From Diplonema papillatum (lineage: Eukaryota; Euglenozoa; Diplonemea; Diplonemida; Diplonemidae), in the NCBI GenBank assembly GCA_030068145.1, contig JAPJBO010000512.1, positions 21,001-85,000 of the forward strand: 64,000 nucleotides of DNA. The letters run 5' to 3'. A program made the position numbers and the translations under genes. Below, in pieces: positions 1 to 9,459 of this stretch. Below the pieces are notes generated by a model that made no database searches, had not been told where the DNA came from, and saw only the letters and a list, made by a program, of their open reading frames with translations. Positions within the stretch are counted from its first letter, which is position 1; the number at the start of each line of letters is the position of its first letter.

Positions 1-57
1 ATAGTTCGCTTGAGAATCCGGGGCTTTTAGAGGTCTCCGGGGTGACCTTCGTCGAAT
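1..57 (-). repeat. B-tail retroposon copy, cut by window edge
   Basis: This is a type-4 B copy (see 34647 and 53029). The plus-strand text reads from the TTCGCTTGAGAATCCGG core to GACCTTCGTCGAA. Its A-rich tail side lies outside the window. Confidence 0.6.
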
Positions 58-68
58 ACGTACTGGTG

Positions 69-78
69 GGGTTTTTTT

Positions 79-109
<31 letters not shown>

Positions 110-110
110 G
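69..110. repeat. poly-T run joined to poly-G run
   Basis: A run of about 18 T is followed directly by about 22 G. Adjacent homopolymer blocks like this recur in the window at the ends of short inverted-repeat elements, so it may be a worn element edge. Run length is likely to be unreliable in the assembly. Confidence 0.8.
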
Positions 111-632
111 ATGCATGGCTTCTTTCGTGTACTCTTTTACTTGCTTGTTTTGGCAAGTCAGGTTCGTAACAATTTGTGACCGACACCAAGATCTCACCAT
201 TCTTGTTTGCCAGCTTGTTGCATGGGGTCGATAGCTAATCATCCTTTTTTTGTGTTTGCGACGATCCCGAATGGACGTACAGTTGGGGGGGTATTTTTTT
301 TGGCAATGTCGAATCCAGGACGATCAGCTTGACGTCTTGCGACCTTGGTTTGCTTGGAAAAGGGGTTTTGGCGCTTCAGGCAACGGGAAAAGAAGTGAAA
401 AAGCTAGGCCAGCAGCAAGTCACACGATACTTGCAGGGAGCTCGATTCACTTCTCAGCCAGTTCCCCAAAGCGGAAGCCTTGTCGCCCTTCGTTTGCACG
501 GGTTGCAAGAACATCTTGGAATGGTTGTCCAGAATTTGGGTGTCCAGAAATTGGGTCCAAAAATTGGTATGCACAATCCACACCGTGCTTTCATCCGAAG
601 CCACGGACGGACTAGTATATCATACTTCAATG
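110..632. other. No supported gene
   Basis: Only short reading frames overlapping on both strands occur here. Around 520-575 there is a short stretch with the phrase TTGGGTCCAAAA that resembles the monomer of the array at 53820. Nothing else is supported. Confidence 0.5.
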
Positions 633-690
633 TGTAGGCAGAACATTGCCCCTCATGCACGATTGATGCTGGCACCGTCACCGCGGTGTG
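633..690. repeat. C repeat copy
   Basis: Begins with GGCAGAACATTGCCCCTCAT, followed by a TGATGCTGGCACC segment. The same block (GGCAGAACACTGCCTCTCAT, then GATGCTAGCATCAAGTC) recurs at 21132, 29257, 34423, 58755 and 62157. GATGCTAGCATC is palindromic. Its function is unknown. Confidence 0.6.
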
Positions 691-797
691 TTGTGCGCAC
701 GGCTCGTGATTTCGTTGCCAATCTATTCACCGGATGGGTTCTGACGTGTCGTTTTGTAGATGCAGTGTCCGAATTCCAGCTTGGGTTTGCCTGCTTC

Positions 798-848
798 AGG
801 GTTAAAGTTCTTGAGATTCCGGGGTTATGGGTCTCCGTGTGTGACCGT
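798..848 (-). repeat. B-tail retroposon copy, type 2
   Basis: The shared tail is followed by the type-2 body start (GACCGTTGATAAAATGGGTTC), which is also seen at 38725, 47200 and 56853. Confidence 0.55.
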
Positions 849-1219
849 TGATAAAATGGGTTCTGTAGTGAGTGCGTCTCGTGCTGCAATTAGCTCCAGT
901 CTCAGTGCCGCTGCGTAAAAATGTAAGTAGAAAACGAACCAACTGTTAATGATCTTCGTGTGTTTGCCACATTTCCATCGCGGCGCCTCAGGACACGGAA
1001 AGCTAGGGGGAGGGATAGTGGGCAAGCAAGAGCGTGAGCGGTTGTGTAGGGAGCGAGAGGCCCTGTTTCACAGTATATCATTAATATTAATCTTCTAAGA
1101 CTAGCGTCTTTTACGACAAACAAAACACGGGTGGGATTAGGAAACCAGGAAGTGTATCACTCCGCAGGTAGGGCATGAAATCTTTGAGGGACTAGTCCTG
1201 TGGATTCTCTTTTGCTTTT

Positions 1220-1345
1220 TAGAGTGCAAGTTCGCTTAGGGATCCGGGGTTTTATAGTCTCCGGCTGACCGTAGTCATAAAGTTCCTTTAAGGTATAGTA
1301 TGTTTGTGTGTATATCTTTGCTGCCTATTGCCGACTATTCGACTT
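1220..1345 (-). repeat. B-tail retroposon copy, type 1
   Basis: On the plus strand it starts TTTTTAGAGTGCAAG and runs through CTCCGG and TGACC into the type-1 body (AGTTCCTTTAAGGTATAGTA, then TTGCCGACTATTCGACTT). Read on the minus strand it is a retroposon with a short A tail. The body is also found at 24242, 26788, 34852, 39256, 39624 and 52850. Confidence 0.6.
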
Positions 1346-1446
1346 ACTTTAGCGCTCTCTTTTTTCCTATGTGCTTTGCCGGTGCTGTGTGAGGAGCGAG
1401 AGGCTCTGTTTCACAGTATATCAGTAGTCGGTTAATATTAATCTTC

Positions 1447-1650
1447 TCCGAGCATTTCCTTCCAAGCTGACGCTTATGTAAAACCGTACACCGCGAGAGT
1501 AGGAGAAAGTAGACAAGGGAAACTGGAGAGTTTTCGTTGACCGCTCTACCCTGAGCCCAAATCCTGGACGTGGTTTCAGGTGGCAAATTCAAATGATCAT
1601 GATCAGAAGGTCCTACTTGGGCGGTTCAGTTTCCTCACACATTGCATGTG
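1447..1650 (+). repeat. A tail fused to K repeat
   Basis: The terminal ~30 bases of an A retroposon (GAGCATTTCCTTCCAAGCTG) run directly into repeat K, which starts AAACCGTACACCGCGAGAGT and ends CACACATTGCATGTGGCT. The same A/D-to-K junction occurs at 49030, which suggests that K is mobilised as a 3' extension of A/D transcripts. Confidence 0.6.
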
Positions 1651-1654
1651 GCTA

Positions 1655-2121
1655 GTAGTAGAAGTAGTATGTGTCGTCTGCCGAAGCAGCCGGAGACAGC
1701 AGGCGCAGGGGGTAGGTCTTGCTTTACAATTCTCTTCTTCATGGAGACCCGCCCCCGGCGATCCCGACTGCCCAATCACTGTCGAGAAAGGTTTGTGCCC
1801 TATAGTGATGAGGTGGTTGACCAGGCCTCCACGAAGCCTTATACACAACACGGCTACAACACGAGGATGCAGCCCTGCTTAGGTGTGCACTCAGCCATCA
1901 CAGGGCCTCAGATCTCGCTACTTGACCTGACACAGCTGCCACCCAGAAGGCCGCAGCAGTAACCTTCGCAATGAAGGCACGCGCGGCTGAGTGTATGTAG
2001 GCGATCCATACAACAGCTGCATCAGACGCAGCTTGATCCGAGAGCTCGCAAGGGGAGGTGACGCTGCTCACCTGCCAGTCTCACAACTGACTGCGGCAAA
2101 ATGCGACAGCAAAGAAGAAGA
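1655..2121 (+). repeat. F retroposon, longest copy
   Basis: Preceded by GTAGTAGAAGTAGTA. It carries ~310 bases shared with 54678-54960 and 63558-63705, then a unique 3' part that ends AAAATGCGACAGC and a purine tail (AAAGAAGAAG...). That 3' motif is the same as the one ending the E copy at 2415. No convincing pol III A and B boxes were recognised. Confidence 0.6.
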
Positions 2122-2449
2122 AGAAGAAGAAAAAGAAAAAGAAAAAGAAAAAGGCCGCTCCTGGTCCAGGAACGTGACGGTCAACCACAGCTTGCAAAGC
2201 TGGGGCAGCACAGTGCTACAACCCCGTCCGCTCTGCCCTGCGGCTGACCGTCTCGACGAGCTTGTGTTCAGCGCGAGCGCCAAGCCCCAAGGTGCGCCAC
2301 GCCTTGATGCTTTAGTTTGGGAAATCGGTAGCCACTTGACCCGTAGGCCCGTGGCTCTGCAGTACCGCCGAACACGTGAAGCTTGGCTCCCGTGTAGCAG
2401 GCTTTCCCTGGTACCAAAATGCGACGGCAAAAAAAAAAAAAAAAAAAAA
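2122..2449 (+). repeat. E retroposon with A tail
   Basis: A purine-rich leader is followed by GGCCGCTCCTGGTCCAGGAA and ~260 bases shared with 34170-34395 and 57768-58045. It ends AAAATGCGACGGC plus about 20 A. A minus-strand open frame of 120 codons crosses it, but it ends in low-complexity Ser/Phe and differs between copies, so I do not call it coding. Confidence 0.65.
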
Positions 2450-2649
2450 ATAGCGTCGCTAGGTAGCTACTGACTTGGCGACACCTGGCTGTGCGGCCTT
2501 GACCACTAGTGGGCCTAGACTCTCCTGCATGTGGACCAATAAATCAAAATCCACATGTGGTACCTGTGGATCCGCACGTGGGGGAACAAAATCCAAAAAG
2601 AATTAACGTGTGGAAATCCACACGTTCCACACGTGGAAAGTAAGCCCTG
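2450..2649. mobile_element. CACGTG-rich TIR element, right part
   Basis: Matches 19095-19284: TAGCGTCGCTAGGTAGCTAC near the left and the end arm CCACACGTTCCACACGTGGA then TAAGCCCTG. Only the right terminal arm is present, because an E tail takes the place of the left arm. The end CCCTG is the complement of the hAT-like start CAGGG. Confidence 0.5.
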
Positions 2650-2835
2650 GAGCAGTGCTTATATATTAGACTGCTTCTCGTGCCAAGTGGTCGGGTTCGT
2701 CCTCTGTTATTAAACATACAGTGTACCATACATTGCATTCCGACGGACTCCGTCTGACCCACACGGAACAGAAATACTCCTACAAGGACTCGCATGTAAT
2801 CCGTGTGATTCCGTGTAGGGTCAGCCTGGGGTCCA

Positions 2836-3097
2836 CCCCCCCCCCCCCCCCCTTCCACAGTGCAGTTGCCTTGGAGGCTGGGTGGTCGAATTCTCTAAGG
2901 TGAAATGGTCAAAGTTCCCTGGCAAAAGTGGGCCCACAAAAAATTTTCAAAGTGTGGTTTTTGGGGTATTTGGGCCAAAAAAAAATTTTTTTTTTCTGAC
3001 CACCCACCGTGGTGACCACCTTAGGGAGTGACAGGTAGCGTCCCCCCTCCACAGTGAAAATAGCCTGTATATAGGGGGGGGGGGGGGGGGGGGGGTC
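2836..3097 (+). mobile_element. H MITE copy
   Basis: A C tract is followed by CTTCCACAGTGCAGTTGCCT, then CTAAGGTGAAATGGTCA. An AT core leads to the inverted GGTGACCACCTTAG, CTCCACAGTGAAAATAGCCT and a run of ~24 G. The inner CTAAGGTG arms are inverted and the outer ends are C tract versus G tract. Copies occur at 26384 and 36286 and a worn one at 12390. Confidence 0.6.
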
Positions 3098-3099
3098 AG

Positions 3100-3813
3100 G
3101 TCCGATTCTGCCAACGACTCCGCAATCTGGCCGCTTAGGGCCACCCCTGGGGGGGGTTGGGGGGGAGACGAGCATTCTGGTGTCCTTTTGCGTCTCGCGA
3201 CTGTTTTGTTTTCTTTTTCCTTTGGTTGAAAATGAAAGGATGCTTTCTTTTTTTTGCGACCGAACACTACACTTTTTGTTTCTCCTCTTTCTTTTTCTTT
3301 CTTGTTCCCCCACTGGCCCCGCCTGGCGGTTGATTATTTTAGGCAAGGTTTCTCCACCGGCGGAGAGCTGCCGAGCTGTTTCTCCTCTTTCTTTTTTTTT
3401 TTTTTTCCCGACGACAACTCGTGTCAGACTAGCCTACCCGACGGCAGTTGATTTCTTTAGGCAAGGTTTCTCTGCCGGCGGAAGTTGTTTGGGTTAGCGT
3501 TTTTTTTTTTTTTTTTTTTTTTTTTTTGTCGGCCGCCCAATGTCCACTCTCCTTACTGTCTTTTTTTCTTTTTCCGTTTCCGGATGGAGATGGTCCGAAA
3601 AAGGGAGGAGGAAGACTCCATTTCTTGGAGTAAAAAAAAGTTTTCCGTTGAGAGTTAACCCTATTCCGACGAGGCACATATAAACCGGGCACCTAATGGT
3701 CAGTTGAATCGGCTTTCTTTTCCTCTGGTGCTTGGGGAACGTGTGATAGAATGTGCGTCGAGGGCACTCAGTAGTAGTAGTAGTAGTATGTGTCATCCTA
3801 ATCCGGGAACAAG
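3100..3813. other. Low-complexity T-rich region, no gene
   Basis: Repeated T tracts separate two short near-copies: GGCAAGGTTTCTCCACCGGC at ~3343 and GGCAAGGTTTCTCTGCCGGC at ~3460. The same phrase recurs near 51110, so it is another short interspersed repeat. An (AGT)n tract lies at ~3770-3788. Confidence 0.5.
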
Positions 3814-4239
3814 TCAGGGAGAAAGAACGGAGCAATCTTTACAAACGAACGAGTGACATAAGGTGGCCGCTTGAGCGGCGCCAATCCGAGCGCACACAGC
3901 AGCAGTGACGCGTCGGCAGTATTTGCACTTCAGGATGGGGCTGCCGTCATGAGCGTCGACGGCTAGCGAGTGTCGGCAGAGGGTGCAGTGGTCGGAGCAA
4001 GCTTGAACGCGGCAGGTCGGTGCCGCACAAATGAGTTGGTCGATGTACTTCAGCGCATTAACCTTGCGCATGCGCCGCGCAGCCTGCGAGATCACGTGCT
4101 TCCGGGGTCGTCTGGATCCGGTCCCACGTGCCTTCATGCCTTTCCGCGTCTTCCGCGGCGGCCGCACGGTTCTCTGCCTGGTGACCTCCACCACCCGCTG
4201 AACCTTCGCGTCCCATGCTACCCCGTCTGCCGAGGGCAC
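3814..4239 (-). CDS. Cysteine-rich zinc-binding-like protein, possible terminal exon
   Basis: An open frame of 141 codons on the minus strand, GC-rich compared with its surroundings. The first ~60 residues are basic (many Arg/Lys, with RPPRKTRKG-type clusters). Residues ~70-138 hold eleven cysteines with three CxxC pairs (CTLC, CKYC, CKDC). CTLC and CKYC are separated by 16 residues, as in a treble-clef or zinc-ribbon fold. The first codon is GTG and is preceded in frame by TAG inside TTTCTTAG. That reads equally well as a 3' splice site, so the frame may be a last exon ending at a true TGA. An A retroposon starts just upstream at 4258. I do not recognise the family; a retroelement nucleic-acid-binding domain or a host gene are both possible. 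Confidence 0.4.
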   Translation of the reverse strand: MPSADGVAWDAKVQRVVEVTRQRTVRPPRKTRKGMKARGTGSRRPRKHVISQAARRMRKVNALKYIDQLICAAPTCRVQACSDHCTLCRHSLAVDAHDGSPILKCKYCRRVTAAVCARIGAAQAATLCHSFVCKDCSVLSP

Positions 4240-4257
4240 CTAAGAAATTCCAAAAAG

Positions 4258-4556
4258 AATACTCGACGTAGCTGCTTTGACGAATGGAAGGGAGGAAATA
4301 TAGAGGGTAGAGGCAAGTACAATACAAACACAATCTGATTTGTTTCTTCGCTTACACCAACCGTGTGTGTTGTTTTCTCACTCAGGACTTTGACCTGTTG
4401 TGTTTGTGTGATTTGTCGTGTAGGGGTAGACCCGCATGACCTCACGTCCGTTCAACACGTGGTTCGGTAGTTACAGCACTTGGGATCCCTTCTGTTCTTT
4501 GTCGGGCAGCATCGTCGAGCATTTTCTTTCAAGCTGGCGCTTGTGTAAAAAAAAAA
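4258..4556 (+). repeat. A retroposon, full length
   Basis: Full-length copy of ~300 bases. It opens AATACTCGACGTAGCTGC, passes GGAGGAAATATAGAGG and CACAATCTGATTTGTT, then GGTAGACCCGCATGACC and CACGTGGTTCGGTAGTTACA, and ends AAGCTGGCGCTTGTGTAAAA with a tail of 10 A. No protein frame is conserved across copies. GTTCGGTAG is only weakly like a pol III B box, so class III transcription is unproven. Confidence 0.75.
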
Positions 4557-5072
4557 CAACATGGAATGGAACGATTCGTGCTGTATCTTTCCGTTGCCGC
4601 TCTCGGAGGCCAAAGATTCGTCGCCTATGACGGCTAGAAAAACGACCCAAAGGATCAGTGGGTATGCCCATGCCGACCCTGGCACAGAAGGCCCAGAATT
4701 AATCAGGCAGACAAGGCGCCCGGTCGGAATAGGGTTAAAAAAAAAGTTCGCAGAGTCTTATCTACCGGCGGAGGGTGCCTAGGCTAGCTTTTTTCTAAGA
4801 GCCTCCGGTATGAAACGCAGTATCTATAATTTCTTTTGAGTTGATAAAAAAAGAAGCAAAAAAGTCCGCACTTTTTTGAGAGCCTCCGGGCTCGAAGCGG
4901 AAAAAAAAAAAAAGACGAAAAAAAGGGAAGAGGGGTGGTTTCATTTTTTTTTTAAAAAATGACTAGTCTGAAGTATTTGGGAGCCCGATTGAAAGTCTTT
5001 TCGATGGCATTGAGGGGAGCAGAGGAGAGTGGTGTCGCCATATGTGGTTCCGGGTCCCTTCTTCCACGCAGA

Positions 5073-5100
5073 AATACTCGACGTAGCTGCTTTGACTCCA
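5073..5100 (+). repeat. A retroposon 5' fragment
   Basis: Only the first ~28 bases of A are present (AATACTCGACGTAGCTGC, then TTTGACTCC). Confidence 0.6.
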
Positions 5101-5190
5101 GGGGACACAATAATGAGATTGCTTGCATGTTCGTTTTTTTTTTTTTTCTCTTTTGGAACAACATACCACGCTGGACATGTCCGTACAAAA

Positions 5191-5472
5191 AATACTCGAC
5201 GTAGCTGCTTCGACTCCGAAATGGAAGGGGGGAAATATAGAGGTAAGGGGCAAATACAATACAAACACAATCTGATTTGTTCTTCGCTTACACCACTCAG
5301 GATTTTTTGACCTGTTGTGTTTGTGTGATTTGTCGTGTAGGGGTAGACCCGCATGACCTCACGTCCGTTCAACACGTGGTTCGGTAGTTACAGCACTTGG
5401 GATCCCTTCTGTTCTTTGTCGGGCAGCATCGTCGAGCATTTCCTTTCAAGCTGGCGCTTATGTAAAAAAAAA
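5191..5472 (+). repeat. A retroposon, full length
   Basis: Complete from AATACTCGACGTAGC to the tail of 9 A. It sits ~90 bases after a 5' fragment of the same family. Confidence 0.75.
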
Positions 5473-5581
5473 GTTGGCAGCGTTGGAACCTGCCATGTAA
5501 AGATACAAAACAGGTCCTTCGCGCACGTGCTCAACGACGCCTTTTCTTTTTTTCTTCTTCTTTTTTCTTCCTTCCTTTTTT

Positions 5582-5638
5582 AGAGTTATAGTTCGCTTGA
5601 GAATCCGGGATTTTAGAGTCTCCGGGTGACCTTCGTCG
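5582..5638 (-). repeat. B-tail retroposon copy
   Basis: The plus strand reads TTTTTTAGAGTTATAGTTCG to GACCTTCGTCG and is followed by GTTTTTTGTC. A run of six T on each side could be the duplicated target. Confidence 0.6.
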
Positions 5639-5866
5639 TTTTTTGTCTGTTGAATTGTCCGGGGTAATCCTGGGTATTAGCTACACATTCTTTTGGCGCT
5701 GGCAGAATTGGACCGACCCCAGGCGTTATGGAGGACCTGAAAAGGAGTTTTCCGTTCCCGCTTCGGAAACCAGTAAAGTGAGCCAATTCAACCCCTGCCC
5801 GATTGAACGTTGTCAAGCCTTGTAGTCTGGATTAGAAAGCAAAGAATCTTGCGGCGATTATCTGCA

Positions 5867-6046
5867 GGCTAGAGGGGGAGAAACAATACACCTACAACAT
5901 GGGTCTTTTTGTTGAACGCTTACGCCCGCCACTGAACCCAGATTTACCTGTGTTTCGTGTGGGCTACAGCACATTTACCTCCTTTGATATTTTGCAGCTG
6001 ACAGCCTCCTCAAGTATTTCCTACAAACAGGTGCTTATACAAAAAA
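5867..6046 (+). repeat. D retroposon
   Basis: Contains GTTGAACGCTTACGCCCGCC and GTGTTTCGTGTGGGCTACAG, and ends CAGGTGCTTATAC plus A6. Family D shares the A 3' tail pattern (TATTTCCTACAAA..AGGTGCTTATACAAAA versus CATTTCCTTTCAA..TGGCGCTTATGTAAAA) but has a different body. Confidence 0.65.
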
Positions 6047-6481
6047 TTACGCGCGATTGCACTCGATTACGCTCTACAAGACCGATCCTTCAAAGTAAGC
6101 ACAAGGCAGCCCCTCGAGTATTTTCAGTTAGAAAAGCAAAGAATTTGTGGCGACAATCGCCGCATATCGCTCAGGTTGCTTTCAGGGGGGTAGGTGAATT
6201 GGCTCATAAAGGGAGAAAAAGCACAGTAGGGTCTTCCGTCCATTGTGGACCGTGCGAAACCCAGTCGCGTGTGACGACGCACGAAGGAATCGCCTTCGCA
6301 ACGCGATTCCATGTAGTTAAATCCCTGAAAAAACTGTCTTTTGTTTTGGGGATCTGCAACGCAATTCCATGTAGCTAATTCCCGGGAAGTTGTCGTTTGT
6401 TTTGGGGGATCTGTGTCTTCTTTGTCGTCGGCCGAATCTTGTCGCCCCCTGAGGGGGAGTACGATGCGGGCAAACCGTACG

Positions 6482-6760
6482 AATACTCGACGTAGCTGCT
6501 TCGACTCCGAATGGAAGGGAGGAAATATAGAGGTAGAGGGGCAAATACAATACAAACACAATCTGATTTGTTCTTCGCTTACACCACCGTGTGTTGTTTT
6601 CTCACTCAGGACTTTTGACCTGTTGTGTTTGTGTGATATGTCGTGTAGGGGTAGACCCGCATCCGTTCAACACGTGGTTCGGTATTTACAGCACTCTTCT
6701 GTTCTTTGTCGGGCAGCATCGTCAAGCATTTCCTTTCAAGCTGGCGCTTATGTAAAAAAA
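6482..6760 (+). repeat. A retroposon with internal gaps
   Basis: Starts AATACTCGACGTAGC and ends in A7. Short deletions remove the bases between CCCGCAT and CCGTTCAA and between CAGCACT and CTTCTGTTC. Confidence 0.75.
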
Positions 6761-7361
6761 CAGGAGATTGCAAGAACGTGCTTGGAATGGGTTTGTGCTC
6801 GACACCGCACTGGTCCAGTCTGCGTCGTGTTTCGATCCTTTAAGCCACGGACACATAAGGCGGTCCATCATCAGCGCGGAATCTGAGTGTCTGCAGACAG
6901 GACTGCTGTGTGAGTCTGGTTTGTCAGGCGGCTGTTCGTAGCTCGTCACAGCCAGGACCACCAGTGCTACCAGAGCACAGGCGAATCCGTCACGGGGAGA
7001 GGCCCCTACAACCGTGTCTGAGCAATCAGTCTAAAAACTCAGGGCACTCGCCCTAATTGTGACTGCGACTCGCTAGGCAGCACTGACTTGAAAACTCAAT
7101 CTCTGGCGAGATAGTAGTAAGGTAGCTAAATGCAGAGAGATCAGGTCAAGCGCGGGTAAAACAGCGGGAGTAACTATGACTCTCTTGAGGTAGCCAAACG
7201 CCTCGTCTTCTAATTAAAGACGGGCATGAATGGACCAATGAAACTCCTTCTGTCCCTACCTACTGTCTGGCGAAACAGTAGCCAAGGGAACGGACTTGAA
7301 ACTGTCAGCAGGGAAAGAAGACCTTGCTGAGTTTGACTCCAGTCTGACTTTGCGTAGTGAC
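6761..7361. other. No supported gene
   Basis: The stretch 6772-6990 is a repeat shared with 36585-36810 (AAGAACGTGCTTGGAATGGG and GCCACGGACACATAAGGCGG), so it is another interspersed family in plus orientation. The remainder to 7361 shows nothing recognisable. Confidence 0.5.
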
Positions 7362-7366
7362 ACAGT

Positions 7367-7546
7367 TGAGCCGGTCCGTCCCTATCTCTTGAAACTGCAT
7401 CGAAGTGCCTGCCGCTGTTTATCACAGTGAATCACGGTCCACCACAGTCTACCAGGTCCATCCCTAGTCCCTAGCGCTGCATCGAATTGCCCGGTGCTGT
7501 ATTCTTCGGTCTATCACGGTCTATCAAGAGGGGATGGACCGGCTCA
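7367..7546 (+). mobile_element. TGAGCC TIR element, copy 1
   Basis: An element of 180 bases with ends TGAGCCGGTCCGTCCC and GGGATGGACCGGCTCA. The inverted repeat is 16 bases with one mismatch and continues as CTCTTGA after a small gap. It is flanked by perfect 5-base direct repeats ACAGT (7362-7366 and 7547-7551). The interior repeats TATCACAGT/CTACCAGG phrases. It has no coding capacity. A 5-bp duplication with TG..CA ends also fits a solo LTR, but the long inverted ends argue for a DNA-transposon derivative. Confidence 0.8.
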
Positions 7547-8033
7547 ACAGTGGTGTGGAGGTGGGAGGCCGCAACTAACAAATGCCACTACTTTTTGCTG
7601 TCGTTTTACTTGCCAATCCCGATTCCCCCCCCCTCTTCGGTATGCCTTTTTTCGCAGATGTGGCAGCAACGCAGAAGACAACACCAATGCAGGTAGCTCA
7701 TTCGTAAGAACCGCCCCCACGGCGGAAAAAAAAAACTGGGGCATACACCGCCTGTTCATGTTACTTTTTGTGTTTTCTTTCTTGCAACCAAAAAGAAATT
7801 CTGCTTCCCTGGAGACAGTATTTGTTGCACCTAAAAAGAACGTTGGCAGCGAGAAGGCTTTGGGGTGTCACAAGGACCTGGGCTCGCAATTGGTCTGGGC
7901 TAGGGGGGCTCCATTTTTCTTGTCTGCTTTTTCCGTCCCCTTTTACGGACGGAAGGGGGTGCAGAGAGCTCGTGCATGAAAGACTTCGCCGGGCCAAGCT
8001 GGAGACATGGATGGTGGCACCACGTGCCCACAG

Positions 8034-8292
8034 TACTACACGGTGAACACCAGCAACTTTTGCTCGAGCTACAGTCCGGCCTCAAGTGCGGGTGTGACCA
8101 CACCCGGAAATAGGGTGTGCACGGTGAACACCAGCAACTTTTGCTCGAGCTACAGTCCGGCCTCAAGTGCGGGTGTGACCACACCCGGAAATAGGGTGTG
8201 CACACTCTATTGCACGGTGAGCACCAGCAACTTTTGCCCGAGCTACAGTCCGGCCTCAAGTGCGGGTGTGACCACACCCGGAAATAGGGTGT
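8034..8292 (+). repeat. ~85-bp tandem array, 3 copies
   Basis: The unit carries ACGGTGAACACCAGCAACTT, TACAGTCCGGCCTCAAGTGC and ACACCCGGAAATAGGGTGTG, at ~8039, ~8119 and ~8215 (the third spaced by 15 extra bases). A 250-codon plus-strand frame runs through it only because the unit has no stop in that phase. ACACCC..GGGTGTG within the unit is a small hairpin. The 3' edge (~8320) carries an inverted partial unit ending at CACCGTG. Confidence 0.75.
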
Positions 8293-8389
8293 GGCACACC
8301 CGCTTTTGGAGAGTCTGGTTTCACTCGAGCAAAAGTTGCTGGAGCTCACCGTGTAGCATACGTATTCCGGACGACAAGTACACCTTGCG

Positions 8390-8690
8390 TGTTTTTGGTG
8401 AGGAGTTTAGCTTAACGGTCATGTTTCACTCCCGATCAGGCAAACTTGCCCCGGCAAACAAGCACCGTGTTCTATGCCTTTTCGTTAACACCACCCCCGC
8501 CCCGAGTATCTGCCGACCAAAACGCGCCAAGAGCAATTTTCTTTCGTTCCCGAGGAGCCTAAAAACTGTGTCACGGAACTTCTTTTTGACTGTTCTTCGC
8601 AGACCTCGTGGGCTGTTTTCTGCGAGAGAAAAACAGCAATCTTACGCCGAGAGACAAGTCTGCAATCTTGCACGACTAATAGTCGTTTTC
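8390..8690 (+). repeat. Duplicated segment P, copy 1
   Basis: Shares AGCTTAACGGTCATGTTTCA, CGAGGAGCCTAA and CAGACCTCGTGGGCTGTTTT with 8975-9300. A shorter third copy of its start is at 9355-9440. The first two copies matter because one holds the MITE at 8699 and the other is the empty site. Confidence 0.75.
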
Positions 8691-8698
8691 TGTGCGTA

Positions 8699-8932
8699 CC
8701 TACCCTCCCCCGTGCATAAGATGGATGAAAAACGCGGGTTTTGGCGGTATCCATCTTAATCAAGGGGGGTATCCATCTTAAACCCGGGGGCACTGTAGAC
8801 TACAGTGTAGTCGCCTTACACAGGGGTACCTCAACCCCGTGTTTAAGATGGATTGGCATTCTCGCCCGCTATCCATCTTAATCAAGGGGGTTTGGCTATT
8901 CATCTTATGCACGGGGGGGGGGGGGGGGTAAG
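8699..8932. mobile_element. TA-flanked MITE (Tc1/mariner-like), copy 1
   Basis: An element of 234 bases flanked by TA (8697-8698 and 8933-8934). Ends are CCTACCC..CCCCCGTGCATAAGATGGAT and its near inverse ATTCATCTTATGCACGGGGG..GTAAG. The inside holds further palindromes (ATCCATCTTAATCAAGGGGG and CACTGTAGACTACAGTG). The related segment at 9288-9320 reads GTGCGTAGTAGCTATTCG with a single TA and no insert, and so gives an empty site. It has no coding capacity. Confidence 0.85.
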
Positions 8933-8974
8933 TAGTCGCTATTTGTTTGTGAACTCGAAAGTGAACGCTGCCAA

Positions 8975-9300
8975 CGGTCATGTTTCACTCCCGATCAGGC
9001 AAACTTGCCCCGGCAAAGAAGCACCGTGTTCTATGCCTTTTCTTTAACACTAGAGTATCCGCCGACCAAAACGCGCGAAGAGCAATTTTCTTTCGTTCCC
9101 GAGGAGCCTAAGAACTGTGCCACAAAACTTCTTTTTGTGTTTCCGACGATCCTGTAGGACGTACAGATTGGTGTCTTTCGATTTTTCTTTTGACCGTGTT
9201 CTTCGCAGACCTCGTGGGCTGTTTTCTGCGGGAGAAAAAACAGCTATCTTACGCCGAGATAAGTCTGTAATCTTGCACGACAAGTAGACGTTTTCTGTGC
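8975..9300 (+). repeat. Duplicated segment P, copy 2 with empty MITE site
   Basis: Parallel to 8390-8697, with an extra ~50 bases near 9130-9180. The MITE found after copy 1 is absent: TA at 9302-9303 is single. Confidence 0.75.
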
Positions 9301-9459
9301 GTAGTAGCTATTCGTTTGTAAACTCGAAAGCGAACGCTTGTAGCGTGTAGTGGGAGGAGCTAGCTTAACGGTCATGTTCACTCCCGATCAGGCGAACTTG
9401 CCCCGCAAGCAAGCACCGTGTTCATATATGCTTTTTTGTTCACACGTAGTATTCGCAAG

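Noticed and set aside
7367-7546. Solo LTR interpretation of the TGAGCC elements
   Set aside because: TG..CA ends and a 5-bp duplication would fit, but 16-base or longer inverse ends and no polyadenylation or primer-binding context favour a TIR element. Kept as an alternative only.
8007-8759. 250-codon plus-strand frame
   Set aside because: It runs through an 85-bp tandem array and then unrelated repeat DNA; the repeated peptide follows from the DNA repeat and the composition is not gene-like.
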